Shown here in pieces: positions 43,340 to 51,456 of a stretch of 64,000 nt of DNA. The translations under genes were made by a program, and so were the position numbers. The notes under the pieces were generated by a model that saw only the letters and a program-made list of their open reading frames with translations, was not told where the DNA came from and ran no database searches. Numbering within the stretch: position 1 is the first letter of the stretch; each line of letters opens with the position of its first letter. Origin of the DNA: Parachlamydiales bacterium. Lineage in GTDB: Bacteria; Chlamydiota; Chlamydiia; Chlamydiales; Rhabdochlamydiaceae. Location of the stretch: NCBI GenBank assembly GCA_023265455.1, contig JAHFTQ010000004.1:62001-126000 (forward strand). The letters are read 5' to 3'.

Positions 43340-43778
43340 TCGAAGATATCAGAGCTTCTGTATCGATCACTTCTGTCAGAAAATGTTCTAGAATTTTCAA
43401 AATAAATTTCGGGGTGTTATAGACGCCTGCAGTTGAGAAAACAAGCTCGAGATGCGGTTTGTTGTTTTGTTGGAGCAAAGCGATGAAGGTGAGAGTGAGT
43501 GAAATTTCACCAATGACCTGAGGGAGAATCCAGACGGCAAATTGTTCGTTGAAGAGGGTCACTTTATCAGCGGTTTCAAGAACATGGAAGTAATGCATCA
43601 AGTCTTCATGGGTTGTGCTCTGATCAAATTCATCATGCTTGAGAAGCCCTAGTTCTTGGAGCATGTGTAAGTCGACAGTGATCACACCATCAGGGATGTG
43701 CTTCGGTAAATTCTGAGAGAATTCGACAAATGCTTCTTCCAATTCTGTAGGGGTCATCATTTCTCTATTGTCCTCCAT
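43320..43778 (-). CDS. conserved chlamydial hypothetical protein (CT550 position)
   Basis: No family recognised. From the ATG at 43778, with GAGG eight bases upstream, 152 residues: mixed helices and strands (ELEEAFVEFSQNLPKHIPDG, VDLHMLQELGLLKHDEF, FHVLETADKVTLFNEQFAVWILPQV, LTLTFIALLQQNNKPHLELVFSTAGVYNTPKFILKILEHFL). No signal peptide or membrane helix, so probably cytoplasmic. A start at 43829 is possible but lacks a ribosome site. By position, before the D,D-carboxypeptidase, it corresponds to CT550 of C. trachomatis, an uncharacterised protein; that is inference from order. It ends inside the LptE-like gene on the other strand. Confidence 0.65.
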   Translation of the reverse strand: MEDNREMMTPTELEEAFVEFSQNLPKHIPDGVITVDLHMLQELGLLKHDEFDQSTTHEDLMHYFHVLETADKVTLFNEQFAVWILPQVIGEISLTLTFIALLQQNNKPHLELVFSTAGVYNTPKFILKILEHFLTEVIDTEALISSINRPKT

Positions 43779-43892
43779 ACGCATCACCTCGTAGCCCGGC
43801 CGTTGTCTTCTAAATACATTTCCCCGCATGACATATCAACAAATTTTTTTAAATAATTTTAATTCGTTAAAAATCAGTGAATTAAGATTTGG

Positions 43893-43921
43893 TTTTCATT
43901 GACTGTGGATTTTGGTATAAA
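43893..43921 (+). promoter_or_regulatory. predicted promoter of the D,D-carboxypeptidase gene
   Basis: TTTTCA (43893-43898), 17 bases, TATAAA (43916-43921). The start codon follows only 11 bases after the -10 box, so the mRNA would have almost no leader and no ribosome binding site is seen. Confidence 0.4.
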
Positions 43922-43932
43922 ATGACAGCAGT

Positions 43933-45213
43933 ATGCGTAGATGGTTAGGGCTTATTTTTTCTTGTTTTGTCTCGGTGCTCTTTGGAAAACCTTTAACGGT
44001 TGAAGTGTTAGCGCCGTCTGCGATTGTCATGAATGCTGAGACGGGGGCGATTCTTTATACGAAAAATCACCATGAACGGCGTCATCCTGCGAGTATCACT
44101 AAAATCGCTACGGCGCTTTATGTTTTAGAAAAAAAAGGGGATTTTCTCGACGGAATAAAAACGACTGCGACGAGAGAGGCGTTGATGATTGTGCCGACAG
44201 AGGTCAGGCAGGCTCCTGATACGCGGCATCCTCCTTATCGGCTCGAATATGGGGGCACGAGTATGGGACTCCTTGTCGGAGAAGAGCATACCTTGAGAAC
44301 GCTTTTATATGGGCTCATGCTTCCTTCGGGTAACGATGCGGCCAATGTGCTGGCTGAACATATGAGCGGCTCTGTGAATCGATTTATGCAAGAGTTGAAT
44401 GGTTATTTAAAGGGTCATGGGATGAGGGAATCTCATTTTGTGAGTCCTCATGGGCTGCATCATCCTGATCATTGGACGACGGCTTATGATATGGCTGTTC
44501 TTACGCAGAAAGCTTTACAACATCCGACTTTTAGAGAAATTGTCAAAGCCGCGCGTTACCCTTGTCCTAAATCTTCTAAACAGCCTGCCCGGGATCTTCT
44601 GCAACACAACCGTTTAGTCAAGCCGGGAGCTCATTTTTACTCTAAGGCAATTGGTGTCAAGATCGGTAGCACGCTGAAATCAGGACGCACGTTAGTGGCT
44701 GCTGCCACGCATGAGGGAAGAGAGTTGATTGCAGTTTTATTGGGCTGCTCTGAAGGTCGGCGAAATTTTACCGATGCGGTGAAGCTTTTTGAAGCAGCTT
44801 TTGCTGAAAAGCTTGTCACGCGTGTTTTATTCGCTAAAGGAAGCGATCGGTTTTCACATGCGGTTTCGGGAGCGAAGGCTTCTGTGAATGCAGTGCTGAA
44901 AGAAGATCTGGTTTTACAATATTTTCCAGCGGAAGAGCCGACTTTTCGAGCGGAGATTGAATGGTTGCCGTGCAAGTTACCGATCCGTGCTCAAGAGAGT
45001 GTCGGGTTTCTTCGTCTGGTCACAGAAGAGGGTGTAATTTTAAAGCAGTTGCCGCTGGTTGCTGCAGAATCGGTGAGTCCGAAATGGTGGCTCTACCCGA
45101 TCTTGTTTTTTAAGACGCATAAGACGATTTTCATGGCGCTTTTTCTAGGGGCGCAAGTGACATTACTTCTTTTCTATTTCTTGAAAAAGAATCAAAAAAT
45201 CCGCCAGAGATAA
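43933..45213 (+). CDS. dacF: D-alanyl-D-alanine carboxypeptidase (low-molecular-weight PBP)
   Basis: Trims the terminal D-Ala from peptidoglycan stem peptides in the periplasm. The 426-residue protein has a signal peptide (MRRWLGLIFSCFVSVLFG), the active-site tetrad SITK (HPASITKIATALY, Ser about 53), the SxN motif MLPSGNDAANVLAEHM and the KTG-like VKIGST. A single C-terminal membrane helix (IFMALFLGAQVTLLLFYFL) anchors it. The family has a PBP5-type fold. Chlamydia has this gene as CT551, at the same relative place; chlamydiae use a minimal peptidoglycan for division. Its last 51 bases overlap the end of rsmA on the other strand. Confidence 0.92.
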   Translation: MRRWLGLIFSCFVSVLFGKPLTVEVLAPSAIVMNAETGAILYTKNHHERRHPASITKIATALYVLEKKGDFLDGIKTTATREALMIVPTEVRQAPDTRHPPYRLEYGGTSMGLLVGEEHTLRTLLYGLMLPSGNDAANVLAEHMSGSVNRFMQELNGYLKGHGMRESHFVSPHGLHHPDHWTTAYDMAVLTQKALQHPTFREIVKAARYPCPKSSKQPARDLLQHNRLVKPGAHFYSKAIGVKIGSTLKSGRTLVAAATHEGRELIAVLLGCSEGRRNFTDAVKLFEAAFAEKLVTRVLFAKGSDRFSHAVSGAKASVNAVLKEDLVLQYFPAEEPTFRAEIEWLPCKLPIRAQESVGFLRLVTEEGVILKQLPLVAAESVSPKWWLYPILFFKTHKTIFMALFLGAQVTLLLFYFLKKNQKIRQR

Positions 45214-45987
45214 TTCTTCAGGACGGGATTGAAGATTTTTTCCAGCTTTCTGAAGTCCCAAGTCAATGCTGGCAGGAGTATAATCTTCTCTTAGAGATGA
45301 ACGGATCATTTTCCGTCGTTGTTGAAAAGCTCTTCTGGTCATCTGGAAAAACTCTTCTTGAGAGGAGACTGTAGGGGGCTTTTTAAGGAGGAATTTCACA
45401 ACAGCGGATTCCACTTTGGGAGCGGGATAAAAACAGCTCTTTGCAACTGTAAATCCATAGTGGAGCTCCGCGTAGAATTGCACAAAAACGGTGAGAGAGC
45501 TGTAATCTTTGGTAGCAGGATGAGCCAGCATCCGCTCGGCAACTTCTCTTTGCACCATCACGGTGATCGATTCGAAAACGTCTTGTCGGGGAAGGAGTCT
45601 GGCGAGTAGGGGCGTTGTGATTTGATAGGGGAGGTTGGCAACGACTTTAGTATGAGATGGTATTTGGTCAAGGGGCACTGAGAGGGCATCGGCTTCAATG
45701 ACTCTCAAGTGTTGATCAGGAGTTTGCAAGCGTGAAAGGGTCTGAGCAAATTTGCGGTCTTTTTCAATAGCTAAGACATGGCCCCCTTGCAAGAGGAGCT
45801 CTTCGGTGAGGACTCCAGGGCCGGGGCCGATTTCGAGAACGGAATCTCCAGGCTTTACTCCTGCGAGGGCGACGATTTTGCGGACGATGTTGCCATCGAT
45901 CAAAAAATTTTGGGAGAGGCTTTTCTTCGGGGCAGCGCCGATCTCATCGAGGAAGGCGCGTAGAGCCGAAGGTTTGTACATATTCAT
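45163..45987 (-). CDS. rsmA: 16S rRNA dimethyladenosine transferase (A1518/A1519)
   Basis: Dimethylates two adenines near the 3' end of 16S rRNA, a late ribosome assembly step. The 274-residue enzyme shows SQNFLIDGNIVRKIVALAG, SAM loop VLEIGPGPGVLTEELL, the acidic AIEKDRKFA and the catalytic VVANLPYQITTPLL (NLPY), then AERMLAHPATKDYSSLTVFVQ and the C-terminal helical part. Standard length. Its 5' end overlaps the SurA-like gene by four bases, so it is the last gene of rsmB-surA-rsmA. Its end runs into the dac gene tail to tail. Confidence 0.95.
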   Translation of the reverse strand: MNMYKPSALRAFLDEIGAAPKKSLSQNFLIDGNIVRKIVALAGVKPGDSVLEIGPGPGVLTEELLLQGGHVLAIEKDRKFAQTLSRLQTPDQHLRVIEADALSVPLDQIPSHTKVVANLPYQITTPLLARLLPRQDVFESITVMVQREVAERMLAHPATKDYSSLTVFVQFYAELHYGFTVAKSCFYPAPKVESAVVKFLLKKPPTVSSQEEFFQMTRRAFQQRRKMIRSSLREDYTPASIDLGLQKAGKNLQSRPEELSLADFLILFQEIEKK

Positions 45988-47033
45988 CGTGCTATAAATG
46001 GCTCGAAATTCGGAGGGATGTCGATCAAGCGATCATCGAAGTTGAAGCGTTGGTAGAGCTTGGCCCGGTAGGTTTTCAGTTCCTGGTCGGCGATGTCATT
46101 GAGAAGTTGCATTCTCAAGCTGTTCGCAACGGCTGTAAAAACCGGAGGCCTTTCTTTAGTATGATTTTTCAGGTGAAAGATGCGAACGACGGAGGTGCCG
46201 TCGCGGCTGGTTTGCAAGGTGGGCTGACTCCACTTTCCGATTTCAAGCTGGGAGAGGGTTTCGCGGTGGGTCTGTGAGAGTGCTTTTTCTTCAGTGTCAA
46301 ATTCTTGAGAGACGGTCAATGTGGTTGTTGATTCTGGTGGCAGCTGTTCTTTGAGAAGATCAACTGCAGCAGCTAAACTTGTCTGAGATTTTTCTTTGAG
46401 AGCGACTAATTGAGAAGCTAAGTTTTGCATGGTCTCGGAATTGTCTGAGCGGATGGTCACAAATTGATATTTCCAAAGATCTTTCGGAGGATTTTCTTGC
46501 AGAAACTGTTTGTAGGCATCTTTGATATTCTGTGTAGAGACTTTTTGTAAGACTTTAGAGGTCACACGAAAGCCTTGAATCCGTTGAACAACCATCTCTT
46601 GTTGAACGAGTTTTCGTGCCTCTTCGTACGAAAGTCCGAGTTGATCTAAGGTTCCCATCACATTAGGTCCAAAACGGGATTGAATCTCTTCGCGGACATC
46701 GCCATCAGTGACTTTGATATCTTTACTTTCTGCGTCGGCCGTCATAAGTTCATTATCGATGATTTGCTGAAGTGTCGTTTTCCAGTGCATCGTATAAAAC
46801 TGATAGCGGGCGGTGTTCGAATTTAAATAGTGGGGATAATGGCGATTTAAAAAAACGTCCATCTGCTTCACCACATCGAGAACAGTGATATTTTTATCGC
46901 CTACGCGTGTGAGGATACGGTTGTTGATGATAATTTCAGATACCTGCTCTGGAGGTAGAGGAGGCGGCTCTTGAGGAGCAGCGGTCAGTAGGGCAGCTAG
47001 GATAAAGGGTAACATAGAAAAAAAGCGTATCAT
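45984..47033 (-). CDS. SurA-like periplasmic chaperone
   Basis: 349 residues with a signal peptide (MIRFFSMLPFILAALLTAAP) and a SurA N-terminal-like region (ILTRVGDKNITVLDVVKQMDVFLNRHYP...IDNELMTADAESKDIKVTDGDVREEIQSRFG), the helical chaperone part that holds unfolded outer-membrane proteins. The later region (about 185-310) is parvulin-like in size but lacks an obvious parvulin signature, so isomerase activity is doubtful. The position beside rsmA matches CT355 in C. trachomatis as I recall. It overlaps both neighbours by four bases. Works with the BamD-like and LptE-like proteins in envelope assembly. Confidence 0.75.
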   Translation of the reverse strand: MIRFFSMLPFILAALLTAAPQEPPPLPPEQVSEIIINNRILTRVGDKNITVLDVVKQMDVFLNRHYPHYLNSNTARYQFYTMHWKTTLQQIIDNELMTADAESKDIKVTDGDVREEIQSRFGPNVMGTLDQLGLSYEEARKLVQQEMVVQRIQGFRVTSKVLQKVSTQNIKDAYKQFLQENPPKDLWKYQFVTIRSDNSETMQNLASQLVALKEKSQTSLAAAVDLLKEQLPPESTTTLTVSQEFDTEEKALSQTHRETLSQLEIGKWSQPTLQTSRDGTSVVRIFHLKNHTKERPPVFTAVANSLRMQLLNDIADQELKTYRAKLYQRFNFDDRLIDIPPNFEPFIAR

Positions 47034-48106
47034 ATTTTTTGTTTTTTGTTTTGAAATTTGAATGCTACAGCGTAAAAGCCGTCTCTGCCATCCAGGACGG
47101 GTAAGGTTTGAAATTGATCTACGATCTCGAGGTTGTGAGTCGTTTGGAAGTCAGCGGCCTGCTGTTCGTTTTCTTGGGGAAGCACGCTGCAAGTCATATA
47201 AACGATCGTTCCCTGAGGGTGGAGGTAGGCTAAAGCCTGTTGAAAAATCTCTTTTTGCTCTTGAACAAGGCGGGTTAAACTTAGGCTTTCAAATTTCCAC
47301 TTGAGGTCGGGGTTGCGGCGCAGGGTTCCTGTTCCCGTGCAGGGGACGTCGACAACGACCCAGTCCATTTTTCTCTGCGGGAGTTGGAATTGGACATTTT
47401 GGATACCGGCTCTTGAGAGTCTTTTGCGGGCTTTTTGAAGAGCAGTGGCTCTGATATCATGGAGATAGATTTGGCCTGTGTTTCCTAATTGATGGGCAAA
47501 GGCGAGCGTTTTTCCACCAGAGCCTGCGCAGTAATCGAGAACGTGCTGCTGCGGTTTAGGTTTCACAAGGAGAGAGGCTAGTTGGCTAGACTCATCTTGA
47601 ATTTCAAAAAGGCCGTCATTAAATTCCGGTAGGGTGAAAAAATTGATTTTTTCGTGAAAATAAATTCCCAAGGGAGCGAGAGGGCAAGGGAAAGCTTTAA
47701 AGGAAGAAGCCCATTTTTCTAATAACGCCTCCCGCGTGGTTTTAAGAGGATTGACCCTGAGAGTTAGGGGAGCTCTGGTGTTGCTGATTTGGCAGATCTC
47801 TTGGGCTTTTGTCTCGCCATAGACCTCTGTCAAGAGTTCGTAGAGAAAAGCTGGGACGGCGTAGCGCAGGTGGGGGGCAACCGTGGGATCTTGGTGGGGG
47901 AGCTCGCTAGCGGGGTCCTTCCCCAAATGGTCGTACAAATTTTGCCAACGGATATAACGGTAAACAGTTTCGCTAATGAATAGCCGATCTTTTGATCCCA
48001 GAGCTTTATGTGTCCGGAAATAATGGCTTAAAAACGCATCAAGGGGCATCTTGTGCGAATCAAAGCTTTTCAAAACAGAAGAAAGATGGTACTCTCTGAA
48101 TTTCAT
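47030..48106 (-). CDS. RsmB/Fmu-like rRNA cytosine-C5 methyltransferase
   Basis: Methylates a cytosine in rRNA using SAM. From the ATG at 48106 (MKFREYHLSSVL...) it has 358 residues; a longer frame to 48301 overlaps the divergent DoxX gene and is rejected. An N-terminal NusB-like helical part precedes the catalytic domain with VLDYCAGSGGKTLAFAHQ (SAM), VVVDVPCTGTGTLRRNPDLKWKF (motif IV, Pro-Cys) and YMTCSVLPQENEQQ (motif VI, Thr-Cys), so both functional cysteines are present. It heads the rsmB-surA-rsmA operon. Only 36 bp separate it from the divergent doxX start. Probably the fmu gene of Chlamydia (CT553). Confidence 0.88.
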   Translation of the reverse strand: MKFREYHLSSVLKSFDSHKMPLDAFLSHYFRTHKALGSKDRLFISETVYRYIRWQNLYDHLGKDPASELPHQDPTVAPHLRYAVPAFLYELLTEVYGETKAQEICQISNTRAPLTLRVNPLKTTREALLEKWASSFKAFPCPLAPLGIYFHEKINFFTLPEFNDGLFEIQDESSQLASLLVKPKPQQHVLDYCAGSGGKTLAFAHQLGNTGQIYLHDIRATALQKARKRLSRAGIQNVQFQLPQRKMDWVVVDVPCTGTGTLRRNPDLKWKFESLSLTRLVQEQKEIFQQALAYLHPQGTIVYMTCSVLPQENEQQAADFQTTHNLEIVDQFQTLPVLDGRDGFYAVAFKFQNKKQKI

Positions 48107-48142
48107 AGTAGCAGTATAGCCTGAATCGGTGTTGAGAGGAAT

Positions 48143-48574
48143 ATGAAAAAAATTTTCTTGATGTGTGGAAGAATTTTTATAAGTCTTATTTTCGTCACAG
48201 CAGTAGCGAATGAAATTTTGAATTGGAATGCGACTCATCAATATTTTACGGAAACTCTTTGCGATTGGCTCAATCATCCCACGCTTTCCCCCTCGTTGCA
48301 AAAATTTTTCAGTATGATGCTGTCCTATAGCTCCTTGCTGCTTTTGCTAGCGGTGATTTTCTCAGGCGTAGGGGGTGTATTAGTTCTGCTGGGAATCAAA
48401 ATTCGTCTGGGGGTAGGTTTGCTCATCTTGTTCTTGATTCCAACCACAGCGGTTATGCACGCTTTTTGGCTCTATGAGGGGGCGGTCATGGAAGGTCAGA
48501 TGATTAATTTTCTAAAAAATCTTAGCATTCTTGGAGGGCTATTCATCTTAGCCTCCTCCCCTGGAGGCGAATGA
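48143..48574 (+). CDS. DoxX-family membrane protein
   Basis: A 143-residue inner-membrane protein with four hydrophobic helices (FISLIFVTAVANEIL, LLLLLAVIFSGVGGVLVLLG, VGLLILFLIPTTAVMHAFW, ILGGLFILASSP), with the family's G-x-L-L-L-LG-type turn in GGVLVLLGIKIRLGVG. DoxX proteins are linked to redox and thiol handling in other bacteria, but the exact function is unknown. AGAGGA precedes the ATG. Its end overlaps lnt by four bases, so the two are translated together. In Chlamydia I do not recall a DoxX gene before lnt. Confidence 0.75.
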   Translation: MKKIFLMCGRIFISLIFVTAVANEILNWNATHQYFTETLCDWLNHPTLSPSLQKFFSMMLSYSSLLLLLAVIFSGVGGVLVLLGIKIRLGVGLLILFLIPTTAVMHAFWLYEGAVMEGQMINFLKNLSILGGLFILASSPGGE

Positions 48575-50112
48575 AATTGGTGTGGTTGGCACTTTTGAGT
48601 TGGGCAATTGTCGCATTTGGGCAACCTGCGTGGAGTCCTTGGCTAGCTCCCATTGCAGCCTGTGTGGGCTATGCGCTTTTTTGGCAATTTGCAGCTAGGA
48701 TCCCCTTTTCTAAGGAGCGATTTTGGTGGGGGGCGCTGTGGTTTAGCGCCGTTCAGGCTGTCCAACTTTCGTGGATGACGAGCATTGAGTTTCACGGGAT
48801 CTATATTCTTCTAGTATATCTGGCGCTGATCGTATGGCTAGGAGCGCAGTTCGGACTTGTGACCCTCTATCTCGATCGTATCCCCATGGTAGCGACAGCC
48901 GCTTGCTGGACTCTTTTGGAATGGGCAAGGCTCTATGTTCTCTGCGGGTTTTCATGGAATCCTGTCGGCTTGACGCTGACGGCCTTTTCACCCTCTTTAC
49001 AAACCGCTTCTTTATTTGGGATTTTGGGACTCTCATTTTTAGTGATTTTGACCAATCTGGCCTTTTGGAAGAAAAAGTGGGCAGTTGCCGTTGCACTTGC
49101 GATCTTTCCCTATGCTTTCGGGGTTTTGCAACTCTCTTTACATCAGGCTAAAGTTGATCGGAGTTCTACAATGACGGTGGGATTAATCCAAACAGGGCTT
49201 CTTCCATCAGAAAAACTTCTGATTGATCATAGAACTGAAGAATTTATCCATCCGACGCAGCAATGGCGCCGGATTCTCTCCCTTCTTAAAACATGCCAGC
49301 AGCCCCTCGATTTAGTCGTCCTTCCGGAATTTGCAGTCCCTTTTCCAGCAGAGAGATGTGTCTATTCTTTTGCTGCTGTCCAGCGCGTCTTTGAAGAGAC
49401 GATAGGAGCTCAGTCGGTTGTCCAATTGAACAACAAAAGCGAGCTCTCGAATCAAGATTGGCTACAAGCGATAGGAAAGATTTTTCATACCGATGTGATT
49501 GCAGGGCTAGAGGCCGAAGAAAATGGACGGCATTACTCTTCTGCGTTCTACTATCCCCATCTCAGTGATAACGTTGAGCGTTATGATAAACAAATTTTAG
49601 TTCCTCTGGCTGAATATATCCCTTTTTCATGGGTGAAGATGCTGACAGAGCCTTATGGGATTACTGAATTTTTTACTCACGGGCAAGAGTCGAAAATTTT
49701 TTCTTCCAAAACTCCCTTGACCGCCTCGATTTGCTATGAAGAGACGTTTTCCCACCTTATGCGCCAAAACCGTGTTAAAGGGTCGTCAATGTTTGTCAAT
49801 CTCACCAATGACAACTGGTATCCCAACTCTAAGCTTGCTAAGCAACATTTTGACCATGCTAGGGTCAGGACTGTCGAAAATGGGATTCCTTTGGTGCGAG
49901 CCTGTAACACCGGCTTTACAGCTGCGATTGACTGCCTAGGAAAGACGGTTGGAAAAATTACGGAAGAAAGACGCTCCGCTATGCTGATTGCCCGTGTCCC
50001 TGTCTACCACTTTGTGACCCTTTATAGCTTTTGGGGAGACTGGGGGATTATCACGCTTTGTTTCCTATTTTTGGGGATCTGTTTTTATCTCACTAGAATT
50101 AAAATGAGTTAA
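48571..50112 (+). CDS. lnt: apolipoprotein N-acyltransferase
   Basis: Adds the third acyl chain to lipoproteins in the inner membrane. The 513-residue protein has six to seven N-terminal membrane helices, then a periplasmic nitrilase domain with the catalytic Glu (VVLPEFAVPF, about 250), Lys (in the YDKQILVPLAEYIPF block) and Cys (SICYEETFSH, about 389), and a final membrane helix. NLTNDNWYPNSKLAKQHFDHARVRTVENGIPLVRACNTG is typical. CT534 (cutE) in C. trachomatis. First of the lnt-lpxC-fabZ-lpxA-fmt series, after doxX. It supplies mature lipoproteins such as the LptE-like protein nearby. Confidence 0.95.
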   Translation: MKLVWLALLSWAIVAFGQPAWSPWLAPIAACVGYALFWQFAARIPFSKERFWWGALWFSAVQAVQLSWMTSIEFHGIYILLVYLALIVWLGAQFGLVTLYLDRIPMVATAACWTLLEWARLYVLCGFSWNPVGLTLTAFSPSLQTASLFGILGLSFLVILTNLAFWKKKWAVAVALAIFPYAFGVLQLSLHQAKVDRSSTMTVGLIQTGLLPSEKLLIDHRTEEFIHPTQQWRRILSLLKTCQQPLDLVVLPEFAVPFPAERCVYSFAAVQRVFEETIGAQSVVQLNNKSELSNQDWLQAIGKIFHTDVIAGLEAEENGRHYSSAFYYPHLSDNVERYDKQILVPLAEYIPFSWVKMLTEPYGITEFFTHGQESKIFSSKTPLTASICYEETFSHLMRQNRVKGSSMFVNLTNDNWYPNSKLAKQHFDHARVRTVENGIPLVRACNTGFTAAIDCLGKTVGKITEERRSAMLIARVPVYHFVTLYSFWGDWGIITLCFLFLGICFYLTRIKMS

Positions 50113-50132
50113 TGCGATAAATTTCACTCCTG

Positions 50133-50978
50133 ATGGCATTAAAACAAAAAACTTTAAAAAAAGAGGTCGTTTCTCACGGGAAAAGTTTATTTACCGGGAG
50201 CGATGCCGTTCTTCGACTAACACCTGCCCCTCCCGATACGGGCGTTGTCTTTCGAAGGTCTGACTTGCCTCAAACTCCCTCTATCCCCGGCGTCACCGAG
50301 GGTGTTCAAGCAGCAGCCCGCTGCACAAAGATTGCAAATGGAGACGTATCTGTTCAGACGATCGAGCATTTCATGGCGGCTGTCCGAGCTAGTGAAATCG
50401 ATAATTTATTCGTTGATATTACGGGGCCTGAGATGCCGATTTTCGATGGGAGCGCCTTACCTTTTCTACAGATGCTAGATGAAGCAGGGACAGCTCAGCA
50501 AAATGCCGACAAAGAGATCTATATTCTGGATCGTCCTTTTGCATGGTCGCAAGGCGACATGCATTTGGTGGCACTCCCCGCAGAAGAATTTAAAATTAGC
50601 TACACCCTCCATTATCCTCAGTCTCCTTACTTAAAATCGCAGTACTACTCGTACACTTTCAGTCCGGATACTTTTCGAGACGAGATCGCTCCTTGCCGCA
50701 CATTTGCTCTCTATGAGGAAATTGCTCCTTTGATTGAGAAGGGACTACTAAAAAGCGCAAACCTCGATGCAGGAGTTGTGATCGATGGGATGAATGTACT
50801 TAACCCCGAAGGGCTCCGTTTTCCTGACGAGATGGTTCGGCATAAGATCTTGGATATGATCGGAGATTTTGCCCTGCTCGGTTGCACGTTTCATGCTCAT
50901 TTAATTGCAATCAAGACCGGCCATGCTGCAAACCACCTTGTTGCTAAAGAGTTACGCCAATTGTTGAGGAAGAAATGA
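50133..50978 (+). CDS. lpxC: UDP-3-O-acyl-N-acetylglucosamine deacetylase
   Basis: The committed step of lipid A synthesis, a zinc enzyme. 281 residues; zinc and catalytic motifs are SVQTIEHFMAAVRASEIDN (His), MPIFDGSALPF, and RHKILDMIGDFALLG (HKxxDxxGD). Starts 21 bp after lnt and overlaps fabZ by four bases, the usual chlamydial arrangement lpxC-fabZ-lpxA. The N-terminus KQKTLKKEVVSHGKSLFTG is the standard LpxC opening. Confidence 0.96.
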   Translation: MALKQKTLKKEVVSHGKSLFTGSDAVLRLTPAPPDTGVVFRRSDLPQTPSIPGVTEGVQAAARCTKIANGDVSVQTIEHFMAAVRASEIDNLFVDITGPEMPIFDGSALPFLQMLDEAGTAQQNADKEIYILDRPFAWSQGDMHLVALPAEEFKISYTLHYPQSPYLKSQYYSYTFSPDTFRDEIAPCRTFALYEEIAPLIEKGLLKSANLDAGVVIDGMNVLNPEGLRFPDEMVRHKILDMIGDFALLGCTFHAHLIAIKTGHAANHLVAKELRQLLRKK

Positions 50979-51439
50979 ACGTTCAAACACCCCCCCCTGT
51001 GATTTTAGATGCAAAAAAGATAGCCCAAATTTTACCCCATCGCTATCCTCTTCTACTTGTGGACAGGATCACCTACCTCAATTTAGAGGAAAATGTCATT
51101 ATTGGTCAGAAAAACGTCACAATGAACGAACATTTTTTTGTGGGACATTTTCCAGAGGCTCCCATTATGCCGGGGGTATTAATTCTTGAAGCGCTGGCGC
51201 AAACCGGGGGTATTCTCGTGCATCAGAAGCTTCAAACTGAAAAAATTGCGGTCTTGCTCACGGTTAACAATGCAAAATTTCGTAGGCCTGTGGTTCCAGG
51301 GGACGTTTTGATTCTGCATGTCGCAGGTCAACACATCAGTTCCAAGGGTGGTAAAGTGATTGCAAAAGCCCTGGTGCAAGACAACGTTGTCGTCGAAGCA
51401 GAAATTGGATTTGCTCTCGTCGATCGGAAACATATATAA
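50975..51439 (+). CDS. fabZ: (3R)-hydroxyacyl-ACP dehydratase
   Basis: Dehydrates hydroxyacyl-ACP in fatty acid synthesis, and competes for the hydroxyacyl chains that LpxA uses. 154 residues with the hot-dog fold: LPHRYPLLLVDRI (catalytic His), GHFPEAPIMPGVLILEALAQTGG (catalytic Glu helix) and KFRRPVVPGDVLILH. Starts four bases inside lpxC and is followed by lpxA after 17 bp. Standard length. Confidence 0.96.
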   Translation: MNVQTPPPVILDAKKIAQILPHRYPLLLVDRITYLNLEENVIIGQKNVTMNEHFFVGHFPEAPIMPGVLILEALAQTGGILVHQKLQTEKIAVLLTVNNAKFRRPVVPGDVLILHVAGQHISSKGGKVIAKALVQDNVVVEAEIGFALVDRKHI

Positions 51440-51456
51440 AAAGGGGTTCGAGGATT

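Noticed and set aside
47030..48301. Long form of the RsmB-like protein
   Set aside because: The first 65 residues overlap the divergent DoxX gene and lack family similarity; the ATG at 48106 starts a normal RsmB-type N-terminus.
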